64,000 nucleotides of DNA, from NCBI RefSeq assembly GCF_000314975.1, contig NZ_BAEN01000022.1, positions 1 through 64,000 on the forward strand. Direction: 5' to 3'. The notes beneath the pieces are model-generated. The model did no database searches and was not told where the DNA came from. It saw nothing but the letters and a program-made list of their open reading frames with translations. The position numbers and the translations under genes were made by a program. This DNA comes from Aliiglaciecola lipolytica E3. GTDB taxonomy: Bacteria > Pseudomonadota > Gammaproteobacteria > Enterobacterales > Alteromonadaceae. Positions 27,856-36,192 of this stretch are shown piece after piece (the first letter of the stretch is position 1; every line of letters starts with the position of its first letter).

Positions 27856-28274
27856 TCCTCAGCATTATTTCTGCTCTCAGGTAGATCAGACAAGTACTCG
27901 ACAAACTCAACTTCAAATCCACTCGGATCAATAAAGTAGGTATTCATTCGGTACTGATTATTCGCACCAAGATTGTGAGGAGTAAAGCCCGCTTTTCTTA
28001 AGCGAGTTATTACTGACTGTAAATTACTTACCTCAAAAGCGAAATGCGCCAGTCCCAACTGGTTGCCTTTAAGGTCTCTATTGGTGCCACTTCCACTAGC
28101 ATTAAAAGTCAGGTAATTATATTCATCTCCAAAATGCAGCCAATCACGTTCTATGCCATACCAATCTGCGTTTCCTTGCTGACGAATAGTCCAATGTGGA
28201 AAAGCAGCGGAGTAGAAGCGCAATGTGTCTTGCAGGTCTTTAACCACGATATTGATATGCTCTAATCGTATCAT
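27852..28274 (-). CDS. VOC family protein in the SoxR-controlled operon
   Basis: A 140-residue vicinal-oxygen-chelate protein: RLEHINIVVKDLQDTLRFYSAAFP with the first metal His, HFAFEVSNLQSVITRLRKAGF with the second, and DPSGFEVEFVEYLSD with the acidic ligand. It resembles glyoxalase/dioxygenase-like proteins of unknown substrate. GAGGTG four nt before the ATG at 28274 overlaps the stop of the upstream 42-residue gene, indicating coupled translation. The transcript would start at the soxS-like promoter, so a role in handling redox-cycling compounds or their reactive products is plausible. Confidence 0.88.
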   Translation of the reverse strand: MIRLEHINIVVKDLQDTLRFYSAAFPHWTIRQQGNADWYGIERDWLHFGDEYNYLTFNASGSGTNRDLKGNQLGLAHFAFEVSNLQSVITRLRKAGFTPHNLGANNQYRMNTYFIDPSGFEVEFVEYLSDLPESRNNAED

Positions 28275-28282
28275 CTTGCACC

Positions 28283-28411
28283 TCACTTCAAGTTCATAGT
28301 GTTATTGAATAAACGAAAGAACCTTCCCTTTAGTTCCAATTTTTGTCTTTTTGGAAACACGATTTCGGGTGGATTCGTGTATGGTTGCTCAATGGCTTGT
28401 GTGTGTTTCAT
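28283..28411 (-). CDS. Unannotated 42-residue protein behind a SoxR promoter
   Basis: An intact 43-codon frame (including TGA) starts with ATG 7 nt after AAGGA and about 31 nt after the predicted start of the soxS-like promoter. The product starts MKHTQAIEQPYTNPPEIVF and ends in NLK; it is basic, rich in Lys and Arg, with no signal peptide, membrane helix or cysteine. Promoter, leader length, ribosome binding site and coupling to the next gene all agree. I do not recognise the family. It could be a short stress-response protein or a translated leader for the VOC gene. Confidence 0.72.
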   Translation of the reverse strand: MKHTQAIEQPYTNPPEIVFPKRQKLELKGRFFRLFNNTMNLK

Positions 28412-28448
28412 GATTTATTCCTTTATAGATTGATTTAACTCAAGAGCA

Positions 28449-28479
28449 AGAGTAATTCCTCAAGTTAACTTGAGGTAAA
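28449..28479 (-). promoter_or_regulatory. SoxR box within a soxS-type 19-nt spacer promoter
   Basis: The palindrome CCTCAAGTTAACTTGAGG (28458-28475) equals the SoxR operator of the E. coli soxS promoter as I know it. On the minus strand it lies in a promoter with -35 TTTACC and -10 TACTCT, separated by 19 nt, the over-long spacing that MerR-family activators correct by untwisting DNA. Transcription would run to the 42-residue gene and the VOC gene. Confidence 0.92.
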
Positions 28480-28520
28480 GCACTTTTTTGCATATTCTTA
28501 AAAAAATTGAGGAATTATGT

Positions 28521-28958
28521 ATGCCTGAAAGAGAACTAAGTGTTGGATTTGTAGCCAAGCGCTGTGGGGTAAAGGTTTCTACGCTGCACTTTTATGAACA
28601 AAAAGAACTGATTAAAAGCTGGCGTAACAGCGGCAATCAACGGCGCTATAAAGCCGATGTTTTACGCCGTGTGTCAGTAATCAAAGCTGCCCAAAAGTTG
28701 GGAATAAGTTTGCAAGACATCAAATTAGCTTTCGCGTCTTTGCCGCAGTCGCGGACACCCAACAAACAGGATTGGGCAGCTCTTTCTCGTCAATGGAAAC
28801 AACAGCTCGATACGCGTATTCAACGGATGCAAAATCTCAGAGATTCTCTGGATGGCTGTATTGGTTGTGGCTGTCTTTCCATGAAATCTTGTCCAATATA
28901 CAATCCAAATGATGAACTAGCGCCTGAGGGCCCTGGACCTGTAATTCTAGAAAGGTAA
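28521..28958 (+). CDS. soxR: Redox-sensitive transcriptional activator SoxR
   Basis: A MerR-family dimer with a [2Fe-2S] cluster that activates its target promoter when oxidised. The 145-residue protein has the winged helix (SVGFVAKRCGVKVSTLHFYEQKELI), a dimerisation helix, and the cluster cysteines Cys113, Cys116, Cys118 and Cys124 in DGCIGCGCLSMKSC. I use the ATG at 28521, 7 nt after GAGGA; an upstream start would add 11 residues. It is divergent from the SoxR-box promoter, as in E. coli, but no soxS follows there. Known SoxR signals are redox-active compounds. Confidence 0.97.
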   Translation: MPERELSVGFVAKRCGVKVSTLHFYEQKELIKSWRNSGNQRRYKADVLRRVSVIKAAQKLGISLQDIKLAFASLPQSRTPNKQDWAALSRQWKQQLDTRIQRMQNLRDSLDGCIGCGCLSMKSCPIYNPNDELAPEGPGPVILER

Positions 28959-29133
28959 CGACGTCTATAAGCGGGATTTCAGATGGACAAATAGCTCAAT
29001 TTTTGGCATGATTTGACTACGGCACGCACGCGGTAAACCAGCTCATTTATGTTATCTTTCAGCACTCTTCTTTTTTCGAATTTACCGTTTTTATTCTTTG
29101 CCACCCTTTTTCAAACTTCATTTAGGAATCAAC

Positions 29134-30426
29134 ATGTTAAAAATCGTAGTAGTCGGTGGAGGCGCTGGTGGGCTTGAGCTGGTAAGTAAATTAAGTAAAA
29201 AGCTAGGAAAAAAAGGGTTAGCCCAAATAACCCTAGTGGATCGCAACCGAACTCATTTATGGAAACCGCTATTGCATGAAGTAGCGGCAGGAGTCATTGA
29301 TAAAAATTCTGATGGTGTAGATTATCGCATGCATGCGGCTCGTTTTGGTTACTCCTTTCAATTGGGAACCATGAACAGTGTTGATGCCGAAAAGAAAACC
29401 ATTCATTTAGATGCACTTTATGACGATTCTGGCGAATTGTTACTCGATGAGCGAAGCATTAGCTATGACTATTTAGTACTAGCAGTCGGCAGTGTGAGCA
29501 ATGACTTTGGAACACCGGGAGTGGCGCAGCACAGCTTTTTCTTAGATTCATTGCCACAAGCTGAACGTTTCCATAAAGCGCTTTTAAATCAGCTTATCCG
29601 TATTAATTCGCAAGAATCAGATGCAGACAACTTGAAAATTGCGATTGTTGGTGGTGGTGCTACTGGCACAGAACTGGCTGCACAGTTACACCATGTAGCT
29701 AATCTGGCAAAACACTATGGGATGCCAGAAATGTCAGCGTCGCGATTACAGGTAAGTATCATAGAAGCAGGAGATAGAATTCTACCTGCGCTACCTGAGA
29801 GAATTGCCGTTTCTGCACGTTCGGCTTTAACAAAATTAGGCATTGAAGTGCTCGAAAGAACACGGATCTCCAGCGCTCAAAAGGGTGCATTTATCACCTC
29901 CGAAGATAAGCCGATTGAGGCCGATCTGTTAGTATGGGCCGCCGGCGTAAAAGCACCAGACTTTATTCAAGAGCTAAATGTATTTGAAACTAATAGAGCG
30001 CAACAAATTTTAGTCAACAGTCACCTCCAAAGCACGACTTGTGAAACTATCTTTGTATTAGGAGATTGTTGCGGCTTTATGCAAGAGAATGGTAAGTGGG
30101 TTCCACCACGAGCTCAGTCAGCACATCAGATGGCGAGTACGGTTGCTGCAAACATTACAAGTATTGTTCGTGGTGGCACTATGAAAGATTATAAATATGT
30201 CGATTACGGTTCGCTGGTTCATTTGAGCAAGTACAGTACCGTTGGCAGTTTAATGGGAAGCCTAGCCAGTAGTAGTATGTTTATAGAAGGCAGGCTTGCC
30301 AAATTTGTCTATATATCACTTTATAATATGCACCAATTCGCGGTTCATGGCTGGTTCAAAGCAATACTGGTTTTATTAAGTCGAAAAGTTAGCAATATTG
30401 TCGGACCTAAGTTAAAGCTGCATTAA
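29134..30426 (+). CDS. ndh: Type II NADH dehydrogenase (NDH-2)
   Basis: A membrane-associated flavoprotein passing electrons from NADH to quinone without proton pumping. The 430-residue protein has an FAD-binding GGGAGGLELVSKL near the N-terminus, an NADH-binding GGGATGTELAAQLH near residue 175, LVWAAGVKAP and VLGDCCGF, and an amphipathic C-terminus. I choose the ATG at 29134, which has AGGA upstream and begins the FAD fold at once. A strong hairpin follows. Confidence 0.93.
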   Translation: MLKIVVVGGGAGGLELVSKLSKKLGKKGLAQITLVDRNRTHLWKPLLHEVAAGVIDKNSDGVDYRMHAARFGYSFQLGTMNSVDAEKKTIHLDALYDDSGELLLDERSISYDYLVLAVGSVSNDFGTPGVAQHSFFLDSLPQAERFHKALLNQLIRINSQESDADNLKIAIVGGGATGTELAAQLHHVANLAKHYGMPEMSASRLQVSIIEAGDRILPALPERIAVSARSALTKLGIEVLERTRISSAQKGAFITSEDKPIEADLLVWAAGVKAPDFIQELNVFETNRAQQILVNSHLQSTTCETIFVLGDCCGFMQENGKWVPPRAQSAHQMASTVAANITSIVRGGTMKDYKYVDYGSLVHLSKYSTVGSLMGSLASSSMFIEGRLAKFVYISLYNMHQFAVHGWFKAILVLLSRKVSNIVGPKLKLH

Positions 30427-30457
30427 GGTCCGCTATAGAAATCATCATTAGTATTTG

Positions 30458-30508
30458 ATAACGCGTATTTAGCAGGCTAATAAAGCTGTTAAATACCGTT
30501 ATTTTTAA
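30458..30508. terminator. Long-stem terminator between ndh and the LysE-type gene
   Basis: A 17-bp stem with one bulged base (ATAACG plus GTATTTAGCAG, paired with CTGTTAAATAC plus CGTTAT) and a 10-nt loop is followed on the + strand by TTTTAATT. It lies between convergent genes and should end the ndh transcript. Confidence 0.7.
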
Positions 30509-30521
30509 TTCAGCTTAATGA

Positions 30522-31160
30522 TTATTTCTGTATAAATTCTTGCCATGCGATATAGCTACCTAACCCTATGAGTATCGCCCCTGCCACCCGATCTTGCCAG
30601 CGAATAAATAATGGATGTGACGATAGCCACTTGCCTAAATTATGAGAAAGTAACACCACTAACAAATCACTGCTAAACGCCAGAATTGCGTAAAGCAGTC
30701 CTAGAATTACCAACTGCAATGCAACCTGACCTAACTGAGGGTCAACAAACTGCGGTAAAAATGCTAAGAAAAACAATGCAGTTTTGGGATTGGTCAATTC
30801 CACCACGATACTTTGTTTGAATACTTTAGACATTCCCATTATGCGAACTTTAGGCTTACTAGTGTTGCCAGCCCCTGAAGCTCTAATCGTCTGGATGCCC
30901 AGAAAAATCAAATACGCTGCACCGCATAGCTTCAGTACAGTATAAGCAGTGGGCGAATAGCGGAATATCGCCGCTAATCCCAATGCTGTCAATAACACAT
31001 AAATTAATGAACCAATTGCCATGCCACCGGCAGCGGCGACACCTGATCTGTGGCCGTCCGACATGGTCCGAGCTAAAATATATAAATTTGAAGGACCTGG
31101 CGAAATACTCATTATCGCCGCCGCTATTGAAAAAGCGATTAATGTTTCGATAGATGGCAT
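30522..31160 (-). CDS. LysE/RhtB family amino-acid exporter
   Basis: The 212-residue inner-membrane protein has six predicted helices and the family motif SISPGPSNLYILARTMSDGHRSGVAAAGGMAIGS near the N-terminus, then VVELTNPKTALFFLAFLPQFV. Members export amino acids such as threonine, homoserine or lysine; the substrate here is not readable. A single gene, convergent with ndh. Confidence 0.93.
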   Translation of the reverse strand: MPSIETLIAFSIAAAIMSISPGPSNLYILARTMSDGHRSGVAAAGGMAIGSLIYVLLTALGLAAIFRYSPTAYTVLKLCGAAYLIFLGIQTIRASGAGNTSKPKVRIMGMSKVFKQSIVVELTNPKTALFFLAFLPQFVDPQLGQVALQLVILGLLYAILAFSSDLLVVLLSHNLGKWLSSHPLFIRWQDRVAGAILIGLGSYIAWQEFIQK

Positions 31161-31411
31161 GTTGGGAGCCCCTAATATTTAATAGGCTTTAGCAGCCTAT
31201 CACAATCTTCAAAGTATGAAAGTAACGCCACTCAAAGTCTGCAAATTAATACAACCTTAAATTAACTCAACGAATGTCACCTTTATTTACCCTTTGTGGA
31301 CATAATTTGGGCGAAAAAAACTTGCATCAAACTTAAAAATCTTCAAAATAAGCGCCGTGTTAGTTTAATTTAACTACTCAAGTATAAACTAACCAGACAA
31401 AAGGAAATGTC

Positions 31412-31603
31412 ATGTTAAAAACAGCTACTAGAAAATTGGAATGTTTATGCCCTATTTGTATGTCTGCAAATAGTCTTGATACCCGCCATAAATTGGTGAT
31501 GAATAAAACACAAACAATGCGCTGCCAAAAATGCGCTTCTAGTTTCGAATTTATTATAGCCAACGGCGTTGATAACGAAAAAAATGTGATTGTAGTTGGA
31601 TAG
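31412..31603 (+). CDS. Small zinc-ribbon-like protein of unknown function
   Basis: A 63-residue protein with two CxxC motifs, CPIC and CQKC, about 22 residues apart, consistent with one structural zinc site. AAGGAAATG stands before the ATG. The 250 nt upstream contain TATAAA at 31382-31387, a possible -10 with a poor -35. It is followed 21 nt later by a second unknown gene with its own ribosome binding site. I do not recognise the family. Confidence 0.7.
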   Translation: MLKTATRKLECLCPICMSANSLDTRHKLVMNKTQTMRCQKCASSFEFIIANGVDNEKNVIVVG

Positions 31604-31624
31604 AGATCGATATCGGAGCTAGTC

Positions 31625-31981
31625 ATGATTTATATTTTTCACGCGCAAGACCAACTAATGGATACGCTGGCTGAAGTGGAAAATGAACGAGCGTTGTTAG
31701 CCACCGTTATCGAGAATATTCATTTATACCATTTAGCCACTCGAGTTAAACATTCAGAACTTGATATTGCATTTGCCGCCTCCGGTGGGCCCACTGCTTG
31801 GGTTAATGTGGATAACATGTCGGTCGATTTCGCACCTAAGCCAAGTAGACGTTCTAAATTTGGAGATGTTTTGGTAGAAATGGCCAATGGTTTCGCAAAC
31901 CTTTCGACGCCTGCCGGCTTTATACCGTTGGTAGATATCATTGAACGTAATGGCCAGTTACTCAAAAAGCAATTTAGTTAA
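31625..31981 (+). CDS. Hypothetical 118-residue protein
   Basis: A soluble-looking 118-residue protein with no signal peptide or membrane helix. The first half is helical (LAEVENERALLATVIENIHLY); the rest has ASGGPTAWVNVDNM and VLVEMANGFANLSTPAGFIPLVDI. GGAG precedes the ATG. It forms a likely two-gene unit with the zinc-ribbon gene. I do not recognise it. Confidence 0.7.
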   Translation: MIYIFHAQDQLMDTLAEVENERALLATVIENIHLYHLATRVKHSELDIAFAASGGPTAWVNVDNMSVDFAPKPSRRSKFGDVLVEMANGFANLSTPAGFIPLVDIIERNGQLLKKQFS

Positions 31982-32043
31982 AGCCTATGTAGAGCGGAAT
32001 TTATTCCGGTTAAACATAAAAAAACACGCGGCTAAAGCTACGA

Positions 32044-33231
32044 CTACAATTCTTCTTTCGCCAAAACCTTTAATTTAGCTTGATACAACCCTTTTTCCTG
32101 CGGAACATATGCCAATGCTATCGCTTTATCCATTGACTCCTTTGCTAGTTCCATTCGCCCCATTTGATAGTAAGTTTTGGCCAAACCGAAATACCCTTCA
32201 TGCAAATACGGAGCAGCCTCTACAGAACGCTTAAAATATCGCAACGCAAAGAACAGGTCATTTTTGGCCAAATGGTAGTTCGCTAAGTCAAACCAACGAT
32301 AAGGATTGTCGTCATCAATGTTAGGCAAGTTTTTTTTCAATTCAGTTAATTCACCATCACGGCCTTGACGCTCCAAAAGCATGACATAATTACTCAAAAT
32401 GTTAACTGAACCCGCCGTGTGTTCAATCGCATATTGGTAAATGCGTTCCGCAACATCCACATCACCAAGGTTTTTGTACAACACGGCGAGGGTGTTTAGC
32501 GTTTCAGGATTTTGACTGTCAATCTCCATCGCTTGCGACAATAAGGAATAAGCTAAATCATGTTCTTTAGCCACAATGCTATCGCCAGCTAAATTTTGAT
32601 AAAACATCGATAAAAATTGTGATTTATCAATAAAATCTCCAGTGACATTTCCTTTTTCAGGAAAATAATCGATGATCATCTTTTTTCTAGTTACGACAAT
32701 GACATCTTTATCAACTTCTTTCTCGGGCGCAAATACATGGGTTCTCACGTGTGAAGACAGCGTCATGACATTGTGAAATCGTTGATAAATAGGTGCGGCA
32801 TTTACACGTTGATAGCGAATTTCTAAATTAACTAAATTTGCCAAGGCTGTGGTTAAAATCGCCAAAGAAAGGCAATTGCCGCTTTGCGATGACAAAGCGA
32901 CCGACGCCGTGTAAGTATCGCCTCGATAGTCAAACCCATAAAGGATCATATCAAGATAGTTATAAAGCCGCTCGTGACCTTCAACATGGGCGTTGTTTTC
33001 GCCATTATAGTAATTAAGAAAATGTAGTTTCTGTTGTTCTGTAAGTTGAAATATATCTTCGATAGTGGCCACTTTTTCTTGCTTAAACTGCGATGATTGC
33101 CAGTCCAATTTGGCTACGGCTGTTTGTGAACTAGGAAGGTTGTTAGAGGCGTTGCTATGTAATTGGCAACCCAAAACTCCGCCTATTAAACAAATTACAA
33201 TTGCCAACCTAACCACTGCGTTTACTACCAT
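32044..33231 (-). CDS. Lipoprotein with transglutaminase-like and TPR regions
   Basis: A 395-residue protein with a lipoprotein signal (VLGC, Cys22). Residues about 85-195 look like a transglutaminase/cysteine-protease fold: Cys120 in SGNCLSLAILTTALA, His153 to His165 in HNVMTLSSHVRTHVF, and Asp188 in MIIDYFP. Residues about 205-390 contain TPR repeats, for example NPETLNTLAVLYKNLGDVDVAERIYQYAIE and HEGYFGLAKTYYQMGRMELAKESMDKAI. AAGGA lies 7 nt before the ATG. It might assemble or process an envelope partner. Transglutaminase assignment is by reading, not search. Confidence 0.78.
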   Translation of the reverse strand: MVVNAVVRLAIVICLIGGVLGCQLHSNASNNLPSSQTAVAKLDWQSSQFKQEKVATIEDIFQLTEQQKLHFLNYYNGENNAHVEGHERLYNYLDMILYGFDYRGDTYTASVALSSQSGNCLSLAILTTALANLVNLEIRYQRVNAAPIYQRFHNVMTLSSHVRTHVFAPEKEVDKDVIVVTRKKMIIDYFPEKGNVTGDFIDKSQFLSMFYQNLAGDSIVAKEHDLAYSLLSQAMEIDSQNPETLNTLAVLYKNLGDVDVAERIYQYAIEHTAGSVNILSNYVMLLERQGRDGELTELKKNLPNIDDDNPYRWFDLANYHLAKNDLFFALRYFKRSVEAAPYLHEGYFGLAKTYYQMGRMELAKESMDKAIALAYVPQEKGLYQAKLKVLAKEEL

Positions 33232-33268
33232 TTACAGGTCCTTTTTCATTGCTTGTTTTGTGCTAGTT

Positions 33269-34018
33269 TTACCAATAGCGTTCTAAACTAATTTGTCCTG
33301 GTGAACGACGAAGGTGTTTTTTCAATCCAAATGATTCTAATAACGCTAATGTGTCTTTAATCATGTCGGGATTACCACATAACATTACCTGACAATTCGT
33401 CGGGTCAAACTCAAAGCCGCATGTTCGTTGGATTTCACCATCTTTTATGAGTTGCGGTATTCTGCCAGTTAAAACATTGTCCCCTTTCTCTCGGCTTACA
33501 ATGGGCACGAAGGAAAATTGCTCAGACTTAGTATCTAACCAGCCATTAATTTTTTCTAAATAAGCCAAATCATTTAGGTGCCTTACACCATACACGAGTA
33601 CCACATGTTTGTAGCTTGTCCAAATATCTAGTCCATCTAAAATTGATAGAAATGGCCCTACACCGGTGCCAGTCGCAATGAGAAATAAGACGTCGCTGCT
33701 CGGAACTTCGTCTAAAACCAAAAAGCCCGTGGCAGGAGACATAACCTTCACACTGTCTCCTTTTTCCAATGCATGTAATTTTGGCGATAAACTTCCTTCT
33801 TCAACCGGCACGGCGATAATTTCCAGACAATCTTGCTCAGGCGAATTGACCAAAGAATAGGGACGCGAAAGAACGCTATTGTCTGATTGTTCTATTCCAA
33901 TTTTAGTAAACTGTCCTGCTTTAAATGCAGGAAACTCAGAGCAGGCAATCTGAAGACTGAAAAGGTGATCAGTCCAATCAATACGATTTACAACTGTGCC
34001 TTCATGCCACTGCGCCAT
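33269..34018 (-). CDS. fpr: Ferredoxin/flavodoxin-NADP+ reductase
   Basis: An FAD enzyme moving electrons between NADPH and ferredoxin or flavodoxin. The 249-residue protein has the FAD motif RPYSLVNSPEQD, the NADP region LIATGTGVGPFLSIL, and ends with the family tail SPGQISLERYW. Length equals E. coli Fpr (248). In enterics fpr is a SoxRS target; I see no SoxR box here. It is 37 nt upstream of the TPR lipoprotein gene, perhaps cotranscribed. Confidence 0.95.
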   Translation of the reverse strand: MAQWHEGTVVNRIDWTDHLFSLQIACSEFPAFKAGQFTKIGIEQSDNSVLSRPYSLVNSPEQDCLEIIAVPVEEGSLSPKLHALEKGDSVKVMSPATGFLVLDEVPSSDVLFLIATGTGVGPFLSILDGLDIWTSYKHVVLVYGVRHLNDLAYLEKINGWLDTKSEQFSFVPIVSREKGDNVLTGRIPQLIKDGEIQRTCGFEFDPTNCQVMLCGNPDMIKDTLALLESFGLKKHLRRSPGQISLERYW

Positions 34019-34193
34019 ATTCCTCTCCCAATCGCTAACGTTGCCAATAACTTAACATGCTCTTCTATAAAGTGCATACGCTTAATAGTAGTGAAGTCAA
34101 TTCACATGCTGTTGAAAACAAATGTAAAAATGTGCTGCAACATTATGCTTAACCGCTATAATTCCGGAAACCTTTAATTACCCATTTGACTGA

Positions 34194-35258
34194 ATGAAAA
34201 CGAACTTAAGATTGTTACCTGAATGGCATTCGCAAGAAGCCATAATATTAGCTTGGCCAGATGAAAACACCGATTGGAAACCTTGGTTAGACGACGTTAG
34301 ACAAACGTACAGGCAGCTTATTCAAGCGATAACCAGCAACAATACAGGTGTGATTTTATTGGTTAGAGAAACCCAACTCGCTGTTGCAAAGGAACATCTT
34401 CAGGGCTGCAACAATATATTGTTAGTAAGTGCCAACTACAACGATACTTGGTGTAGAGATTACTGTTTTTTAACCGGTTCGGTTGGACAGAAATTACAAC
34501 CCATCGAGTTTACATTTAACGGTTGGGGTAATAAATTCAATGCAAATAATGACAACAAGATTAACCAAAGTGTGCTGGCTGAACTATGTAAATTACCTAT
34601 TCTAAGCGTAGATTTAGTGGCGGAAGGTGGTGCACTTGAAATTGATCAACACGGCCACTTACTTTCAACAGCTCTGTGTCTACAAAACCCAGAACGTAAT
34701 GGTGACATGACATTAGCTGCATATAAGTCTGCATTTGCACAACATTTAGGTGCAAGCCAAATAAGCATCCTTGAAAATGGACATTTAGAGGGAGATGACA
34801 CTGATGGTCACATTGATACCTTAGTTCGATTTACTCCAAATAATGGTGTGGTCATCCAAAGCTGTTTTAATCGTCCAGATGATAGCCACTTCGAAGGTTT
34901 AAATAGCTTAGTAGATGAAGTAAAAGCACTATTCCCAGCGCATCAAATATTTGAATTACCTTTGCCATGCATACATAACAAAGTTGGTGAGCGCTTACCT
35001 GCTTCTTATGCAAACTATTTAATTAATAATCAACAAGTGCTTTGTCCTATTTATCGTCAACCGGAAGATGAACTTGCGTTAACGATTATTGGCGAAGCTT
35101 ACCCAGACTACCAAATTATCCCTATTGACAGTTTGCCTTTGGTGCAACAATTTGGCAGTGTACATTGTCTTAGTATGCAAGTTCCGGTGGGAACGCTGAA
35201 AACTAACGTTGTCAAACAGTTCATTGATGGCTTGAACACGTTTGCAGGTGAGGAATAA
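34194..35258 (+). CDS. aguA: Agmatine deiminase
   Basis: Hydrolyses agmatine to N-carbamoylputrescine and ammonia, on the arginine-to-putrescine route. The 354-residue protein has the peptidyl-arginine-deiminase-type fold: EWHSQEAIILAWPDENTDW, DTWCRDY, NGWGNKF, EGGALEIDQHG, LEGDDTDGHIDT, and the catalytic Cys in GSVHCLSMQVP. It is joined directly to aguB: the TAA is followed at once by its ATG. No clear ribosome binding site. Confidence 0.96.
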   Translation: MKTNLRLLPEWHSQEAIILAWPDENTDWKPWLDDVRQTYRQLIQAITSNNTGVILLVRETQLAVAKEHLQGCNNILLVSANYNDTWCRDYCFLTGSVGQKLQPIEFTFNGWGNKFNANNDNKINQSVLAELCKLPILSVDLVAEGGALEIDQHGHLLSTALCLQNPERNGDMTLAAYKSAFAQHLGASQISILENGHLEGDDTDGHIDTLVRFTPNNGVVIQSCFNRPDDSHFEGLNSLVDEVKALFPAHQIFELPLPCIHNKVGERLPASYANYLINNQQVLCPIYRQPEDELALTIIGEAYPDYQIIPIDSLPLVQQFGSVHCLSMQVPVGTLKTNVVKQFIDGLNTFAGEE

Positions 35259-36152
35259 ATGAAAAAAGAAACGTTAAAAGTAGGTTTAGTTCAACAATCT
35301 GTTGAATCTAATGACAAACTACAAAACTGGAACAAGAGCGCTAAACAAGTTGCACAATTAGCATCAGAAGGTTGTGAACTTGTGTTATTGCAAGAGCTTC
35401 ACAGTACGCTGTATTTCTGCCAGGAAGAAAATACTGATTATTTTGATTTAGCGGAAACAATTCCTGGGCCAGCGACTGACTTTTTTGCGGATTTGGCTGC
35501 TAAACACAATATTGTACTTGTCACTTCCCTATTCGAAAAGCGCGGCTCTGGGCTATACCATAATACAGCCGTGGTATTTGACAGACAGACTGGAATGGTA
35601 GGCATGTATCGAAAGATGCACATTCCTGACGATCCTGGTTTTTACGAAAAATTTTATTTCACGCCAGGTGACCTCGGCTTTGAACCTATAGATACCAGTG
35701 TAGGTAAACTAGGCGTTTTAGTATGTTGGGATCAATGGTATCCAGAGGCCGCTCGATTAATGGCAATGCGCGGGGCAGATATGTTATTCTACCCTACCGC
35801 TATTGGTTGGGATAAAACCGATACTGCAGAGGAAAGAAGTCGTCAGTTTAATGCTTGGCAAACCATACAACGCTCACATTCAGTAGCGAATTCAGTTCCG
35901 GTTATTGTGGCCAATCGGACAGGCTTTGAAGCGTCACCAGTGGCTGGCGATCCCGGTATCCAATTTTGGGGGCAAAGCTTCATCACCGGTCCTCAAGGCG
36001 AAATTCTTGCTCAAGCTAGTTGTGAAGACGAACAAACTTTGTCGGTAGAACTGGATCTGGCCCGTACTGAAAAAGTAAAACGAATCTGGCCTTACTTTAG
36101 AGACAGACGAATTGATGAATACCAAGATATAACTTGTCGTTGGCGCGATTAG
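35259..36152 (+). CDS. aguB: N-carbamoylputrescine amidase
   Basis: A nitrilase-superfamily amidohydrolase that converts N-carbamoylputrescine to putrescine. The catalytic Glu is in LLQELHS, Lys in YRKMHIPDDPGFYEKFYF, and Cys in GVLVCWDQWYPEAARLMAMRGAD. At 297 residues it is the normal length. The zero-gap junction with aguA implies tight cotranslation. Confidence 0.97.
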   Translation: MKKETLKVGLVQQSVESNDKLQNWNKSAKQVAQLASEGCELVLLQELHSTLYFCQEENTDYFDLAETIPGPATDFFADLAAKHNIVLVTSLFEKRGSGLYHNTAVVFDRQTGMVGMYRKMHIPDDPGFYEKFYFTPGDLGFEPIDTSVGKLGVLVCWDQWYPEAARLMAMRGADMLFYPTAIGWDKTDTAEERSRQFNAWQTIQRSHSVANSVPVIVANRTGFEASPVAGDPGIQFWGQSFITGPQGEILAQASCEDEQTLSVELDLARTEKVKRIWPYFRDRRIDEYQDITCRWRD

Positions 36153-36192
36153 ACGACCAATCAAAGTGGATAGTTAAGATGCTACTAAGCTA

